A stretch of DNA of 64,000 nt, from NCBI GenBank assembly GCA_009760855.2, contig WPIO01000012.1:8180001-8244000 (forward strand), given 5' to 3'. The notes under the pieces were generated by a model. It was not told the origin of the DNA. It saw only the letters and a list, made by a program, of their open reading frames with translations, and searched no databases. Both the position numbers and the translations under genes were made by a program. Positions 59,191 through 64,000 of this stretch are shown piece by piece. Within the stretch, counting starts at the first letter, position 1; each line of letters opens with the position of its first letter. This DNA comes from Cristatella mucedo (taxonomy: Eukaryota; Bryozoa; Phylactolaemata; Cristatellidae).

Positions 59191-60335
59191 TACTAATAAT
59201 AAAATTGATAAAGCGCCCTCAGAGAACCCAATCTTATAATACTAATAATAAAATTGATAAAGCGCCCTCAGAGAACTCAATCTCTTTCTAGGAACTTTAC
59301 ATTTGCTGCAAAGGAAACCCGATTGAATGATGAGTGGTTTCATGCTCGATAAACAACATGAATAACATGGTTAGGGTGACATGCACAGGAGACATGATAG
59401 GGTCAGCATGCAAGTGTGGTTAGTGGCAGCATGCACAGTATCAGCACGCATAAACACCTACATGACGAATCACATGACCCACTAAATGCTTTGATAAATA
59501 GGTGCGTTTTAAACTTCTTTTTAAATGTAGTCAAGTAAGGAAATATCACGATGCAAGTCGGGAATGAGTTCCAGGCTTTGGGACCATACAAACTAAATGC
59601 ACGGTCTCCACAGGATTTGAGTTTGGTACGAGGTATAGGCAAACAATAAATTTCCGAAAAGCGGGTGGTACGATGCTGGTGGGGGAGTAGATCTGATAGG
59701 TAGGCTGGAGCCAAAGAATGAAGGGACCTATAAGTGAGAGACAAAACCTTGAAGTCGATCCGTTGCTTGACTGGTAGCCAGTGCAGGTCGGCGAGAAGTG
59801 GTGTGATGTGGCAACTGCAACACTCGCGATAGACAAGCCTAGCTGCAGAGTTTTGCAGCTGTACGCTTAAAGACAGTCGGCGACAGAAGCTTGAGCTTTG
59901 CAGGTCCTAGACTGTGGAACTCACTACCACGATTCTTAAGCAACGACATCTACTCTCCTGCTGCCGACTATGGCTCATCCTTTTCAGCGGTCCTGAGCTG
60001 CTACTTCCATGCCACTCATTACCTCAACTACTCTCCTGACTCTGCTATGCTTCCCACCTTGTCTTTGTGGCATGAGATGAAGTCTGTTGGCTACCGAATG
60101 CGTACTGAAAGCCGCTTAGGCTGTACGTGCGCTATAGACAACTCTTCTGCGTAACACCCACATAGTCTTTATGGCATTGTGGAGTTACAGACGGAGATAC
60201 ATTACATAAGTGCCTGATTGCACATGCCGGTAGGCCAGCAAACAATGAGTTACAGAAGTCAAGACGGGATGTCACAAGTGCATGAACAAACTTAGGTGTG
60301 GTATCCCTATCTAAACAAGCCCGACTGTATCTGTT
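59191..60335 (-). mobile_element. LINE F1 copy split by an F2 insertion
   Basis: The minus strand encodes F1 C-terminal sequence ([39 protein letters not shown]) at 59403-59855. The homology then stops and resumes at about 60206 with the segment for [20 protein letters not shown] (60132-60341), where it ends in CLDRDT. The 3' end is duplicated: hairpin sequence occurs at about 59196-59234 and again at 59243-59292. Confidence 0.85.
59860..60205 (+). mobile_element. LINE F2 3' end nested in an F1 copy
   Basis: The plus strand encodes SFAGPRLWNSLPRFLSNDIY and the rest of the F2 C-terminus. The F2 3' UTR (cacccacatagtctttatgg) and an acattacat tail follow. It is inserted in opposite orientation inside the F1 copy, so it is the younger of the two. 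Confidence 0.85.
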
Positions 60336-60744
60336 ACACAATACTGTCAGTATTATGTTTTACTTTATGGTAGTCTTGGTAATTCATAACAATTTTTTAT
60401 TTGCACGAGGAGTTTGTGAAAGACAACAGATGGCCTCTAACAACTCAAAACGTACCTTCATCTTTTAGCGTTTCTTTGTATATTCAAATACGTTACAAAT
60501 ATTCCTGATATAAAACCTTATTGCTGTGGTGCTGATATTTGATAGATATTTCTGAGTGTTGGCGAAAACTAGTTTCCGAAACTTTGTGCATTTTAGTGCT
60601 TTTGGCGCCTTGCCAATGTTAAGCGAAATTTGTACTTTTTTGAACGCAAAGGAGACTCTCGTGCACAGATTTTGAACTTTCGCGTACATTTTGTATGTAA
60701 TTTGGAAACAATCTTAACTTTTTAGCGCTGGATTGGCTTTATCT
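60336..60744. other. Spacer, nothing recognised
   Basis: AT-rich. A 74-codon minus frame (60465-60689) with KxFRKLVFANTQKYL has no known domain. Confidence 0.35.
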
Positions 60745-62910
60745 TGCAGAATCCATATCCAAAGATGCTGCTGTCCACGATCAACCATCTCCTTAACAGC
60801 TCCCAGGCTAACTCCTTATCTAGAGATGCTTGTGATGATCTAGCAAACCGCTTTCTTCCCTTCTTCCTCCTTTGCAAACAAGATAGCCAAGATCAGGGAG
60901 TCCATACTTAGGGTGGCAGCATCCCATCTGTAATCATGTCCCTCAATTCCGTGCAGCAGCTCGATGTCTACATTCAATGAGGCCACGGTTGACCTCGGCC
61001 CTTATCCCAATTAAAAAAGACAGCTAATCATCTAGACCCTATTTCCACTGTCCTGATTTTATAATGCATGAATCTGCTGCTGCCATGCATAATTAACAAC
61101 ATTAAGATGTCATTCACCTCACGTCATGTCCTAGCACTTTTCAAAAAGGCTCTAGTTAGGCCACTATTCAAGAAAGCAACACTAGAACACGAGAACTTGC
61201 AGCTTCGGCTTAGTTTCCCTTCTACCGTTCCTATCAAAGACACTGGAACGAGTTGTGACAGATCAGCTGAACTCATATGTTGAAGCGTCAAACCTTGCTA
61301 GTAAGTTCCAGTCTGGATTTAGAGCTAATCACTCCACAGAATCAGATTTTCTTAGGGTGTACAACGAACTACTTCGGAATGCAGACATGGGTAGAGTGTC
61401 TCTGCTTGTTTTGCTCGATCTTTCGCCAGTCACCATTCTACCGTTCCTATGAAAAAAACTGGGACGAGTCGCAGCAGATCAACTGAAATCATATATTGAA
61501 ACTTCAGACCTGCTAGTAAGTTCCAATTGGATTCTAATGCTGATCACTCCATAGAGTCAGCATTGCTTTGGGTGTCTAATGACCTTCGTAGAAATCACCA
61601 ATCATTCTTCTCGAGCACCTCTCTACTTGCCTGGGCATCACTGCACTGCAAGGGTTTAAGTAGTATCTCAGTGGGATACTTAAGAGTATTCATGTGAACG
61701 GAAAACAGTCGTCCGAGGAACCACTGAAGTATGCGGTACCCTAGACCTCTGTGTTTGGTCCAGTTCTTTTCGCTGTTTATACTCTTCCTCTTGCCGATGT
61801 GATTGCCAGGTACAACCTAGACTTTCACGTCTATGCAGATGACACTCAGTTATAAATGTGCATTGAGTTCTATAAGCCCTAGAGCACTTCGAATTCTCTT
61901 AACTCCCTTGCTGCATGTATTAATGACATCCGCACTTTTACGGCAGCAAACTTTCTTAAATTGAATAATGATAAAGCCAACTTAGTACTTATGGGAAAAA
62001 CAAGTGTGATTCAGAAATTGGAAAGATTAAAGCTCAGAATAGGCTCTGCCAACATATTTCCTGTTGAATCTGCACGATATCTAGCTGTTCTGTTCCAAAT
62101 TGACCTTTCATTAGACTACGACATCAGCTACACGGTCAAGTCTGCCTACTTTCAGCTACATACACATTTCGGAGATTCGGGCTTGCTTAGATAGGGATAC
62201 TACATCTAAATTGGTCCATGCATTTTTGACATCCCGCCTTGAATTCTGTAGCTCACTGCTTGCTGGCGTAGCGGCATGTGCAATCAGGCGCTTACAGCTG
62301 GTGCAACACTATGCAGCTAGGCTTGTCAGGCGTGAGTGTCGCAGTTGCCACATTACACCACTTCTCGCCGACATGCACTGGCTACTAGTCAAGCAACGGA
62401 GTAACTTCAAGGTTTTTTCGCTCACTTTTAGGTCACTTCATTCTTTGGCTCCAGCCTATCTCTCATATCTACTCCCTCACCAGGCCAAGCACCATACCAC
62501 CCGCTTTTCGGAATCCAACAGTTTACCAATACCTCGTATAAACCTCAAATTCTTTGGAGACCGTGCCATTTAACTCGTATGCTCCTAAAGTCTGGAACTT
62601 ACTTCCGACTAGCGTTACAACATCCCCTGACTTGACGATGTTAAGAAGAAGCTAAACACGCATCTATTGATTACAGTATTTAGTGGGTCCATTCGATTCG
62701 TCCTTTGTTTGCATGCTGACACTGTGCTTGCTGCCACTAACAATATTTGCATGCTGACCCTGCGCATGTCACCCCTAACCACGTTATGCTTGTTGTAATT
62801 GAACATTCCAGCATTAACCATGCGATTGTGATTCCTTTGCTGCAAGCGTAAAGTGTCTAGAAAGAGATCAAGTTCTCTGAGGGCGCCACACTCAAGTATT
62901 ATTATAATTA
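60745..62910 (+). mobile_element. LINE F1 copy or copies with the most 5' sequence, rearranged
   Basis: This is the only F1 copy extending into the pre-RT region (segment for TINHLLNSSQANSLSRDACD, ANRFLPFF, about 60770-60880). The RT start follows ([48 protein letters not shown] to about 61428). The sequence then goes back to the earlier segment (accattctaccgttcctatg) and repeats the region for the SKTLERV to NHSTESALL stretch at about 61436-61600. There it lacks the LDLSAAFD segment. YADD-region sequence near 61836 is followed by stops. The C-terminus ([20 protein letters not shown]), 3' UTR, hairpin and tail (to 62910) are present. It is inactive. Confidence 0.85.
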
Positions 62911-62984
62911 TGATCAACATGCATTAACTCTTGCAAGCACACCGTAGTAAGGAAAGAAAAGATCACTGCGGCAAAAGAAAAGCT

Positions 62985-63370
62985 GACCTTAGCAGGTCCG
63001 TCATTAGCCGAGACTTCAAATATGCAAGGCCAGGTCACCTAGTAGCCGCATCGCGAAGGGATAAACTCCAAACTTGTGATACTCTCAGAGATAGACACTC
63101 GATCACCTCGGATTGCCGCCGTTTAGTTTGAGGGATGGCTCGATGTTCAGGAATGGGTGGTGTGAACAGTGGACCGGAGGAGCACGAAGATAGGATAAAG
63201 AGGGCTGGTGCGAGCGATTGATGCGCCACGTAAGCCAGACTGAGGATCTTGAAGTGAATTCGATGCTTGATTTGGAGCCACTGAAGCTCTGGCGGTAGTC
63301 ATGAAATATGGAAGCTATGACGTCGACGACTGATCAGACGAGGCTCAAAGGTTTGCACCGGTTGCATAGG
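62985..63370 (-). mobile_element. LINE F3 fragment (third RT family)
   Basis: The minus strand reads ELQWLQIKHRIHFKILSLAY and then VAHQSLAPALFILSSC, which is the LxWLPIxxRIxFKILxLxY...LAPxYL segment of L2/CR1-like RTs. Its sequence is different from F1 and F2. No 3' end could be defined. Confidence 0.6.
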
Positions 63371-63859
63371 TTGTGTGTGCCTGCTGCTTCTGCCCCTGTA
63401 ATTAGTGCAGTAGCACCCGGCCACTAATGTATACCCCCACCCACCCCCCCCCCCGCCTGCAGCAGGTGTTCGGGCAATTGACTCGGCTTAGCGACCTACC
63501 CTTGATGTAAGGATGTTGCCCGCAGTAGCTGCACTCCCCCATCTGAGGTGAGTCAGCCAGCTCGTCTATGTAGGCGTTGAGGAAATTAAGTTTTGAGTCT
63601 CGTTGACCGCTCGCGTCCGAGCTGTGTCTCCGTGAGACTCCACTAGAGCTGCTGCCGCCGGAGCAGCAGCAATACTACACACACGATTAAGGGTAGAAGC
63701 CTAGAGTCGTAAAGAGAGGAAATTGATGAGAGATTAAAAGTGCACATTAGGAAGCCGCTGAAGGGTTTTCAGGTAGGCGGCAGACAAGAGTGCCACTGGC
63801 TGCCGACTCCTCCGACGCCCACACCGTCCGCTCCCCCCGGCCCCGCCCCGCCGACTCAC
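63371..63859 (-). other. Presumed intron of the cholinesterase-type gene
   Basis: Begins with the GTGAGT donor at 63859-63854 on the minus strand, followed by GC-rich sequence. A C run lies at about 63443-63453 on the plus strand. No acceptor-exon pair encoding the next part of the protein was recognised, so the intron probably extends far to the left and may contain the LINE cluster. Confidence 0.5.
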
Positions 63860-64000
63860 CCAGTCCTCGCGAAGTTGGTCCACAGCGCGATCATCTGCCG
63901 GCTGAGCAGCCTCTCCTCCGCAGCGTACTGGCTTGGCTCTCGAAGTGGCTCGCCGAACACGAAGGGCGTCTCGTCTCCATGCATGGCGCCCGTCCAGGCG
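63860..64000 (-). CDS. Acetylcholinesterase / carboxylesterase-B exon (partial gene)
   Basis: The minus strand from the window edge encodes about 46 codons in frame: AWTGAMHGDETPFVFGEP, then the region with QYAAEERLLSRQM, and TNFART plus two bases of a Gly codon before GTGAGT (phase 2). This matches the alpha/beta-hydrolase segment around the catalytic-triad histidine of cholinesterases (W-M-G-V-x-H-G-x-E-I-x-F-V-F-G...EExxLSxxxMxxWxNFAxTG). The His is residue 7 of the visible peptide. HGDE rather than HGYE is usual in insect-type acetylcholinesterases and several carboxylesterases. Vertebrate cholinesterase genes, as I recall, have an intron at the same Gly after FAxTG. The rest of the protein lies outside or was not found. 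A related carboxylesterase is the main alternative. Confidence 0.85.

Overview
This is animal (metazoan) nuclear DNA. Three observations support that: two spliced coding exons with canonical donors, several families of non-LTR retrotransposons (LINEs) and tRNA-derived SINEs, and long simple repeats. I see no bacterial operons, no CRISPR array and no convincing free-standing tRNA or rRNA gene. The species cannot be read from the sequence. The repeat profile and the apparently mosaic CpG content fit an invertebrate, and that is inference.

Host genes: only two exons can be supported, both on the minus strand. At 27754-27927 a first coding exon of 58 codons ends at a phase-0 donor with ...ETQRWIE, resembling the start of the LMO7/LIMCH1-type calponin-homology domain. 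At 63860-64000 an exon running off the right end encodes the catalytic-histidine segment of an acetylcholinesterase/carboxylesterase-B protein and ends at a phase-2 GTGAGT donor. The remaining exons of both genes were not found, so much of 1-27.7 kb may be intron of the first gene and DNA left of 63.86 kb may be intron of the second.

Repeats dominate. LINE family F1 (L2/CR1-like reverse transcriptase, 3' hairpin plus ATT tail) is present in at least seven substantial copies and several tail-only pieces, all 5'-truncated. The best preserved is at 23634-25187. LINE family F2 (different RT C-terminus, TTACA-type tail) has a long copy at 35655-37895 and several fragments. A third family, F3, is seen once near 63.2 kb. 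There are three tRNA-derived SINE families: A, B and C. SINE A ends in the same hairpin as F1, which suggests that F1 mobilises it. SINE B has its own, different 3' hairpin. Two copies of a short hAT-like non-autonomous DNA element, an inverted-repeat element, compound GA/GACA microsatellites and a GAGCTC minisatellite fill other gaps.

Layout: 1-27.6 kb is relatively CpG-poor with F1/F2 copies and simple repeats. 27.6-32.5 kb is a CpG-rich island holding the exon at 27.75 kb, its likely promoter, SINEs and a perfect 44-bp palindrome. 32.5-58 kb is repeat-laden and richer in CpG than the left side. 59-63.4 kb is a cluster of nested and rearranged LINEs, and 63.86-64 kb is the cholinesterase-type exon. 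Coordinates of repeats are estimated by eye and may be off by 10-30 bases.
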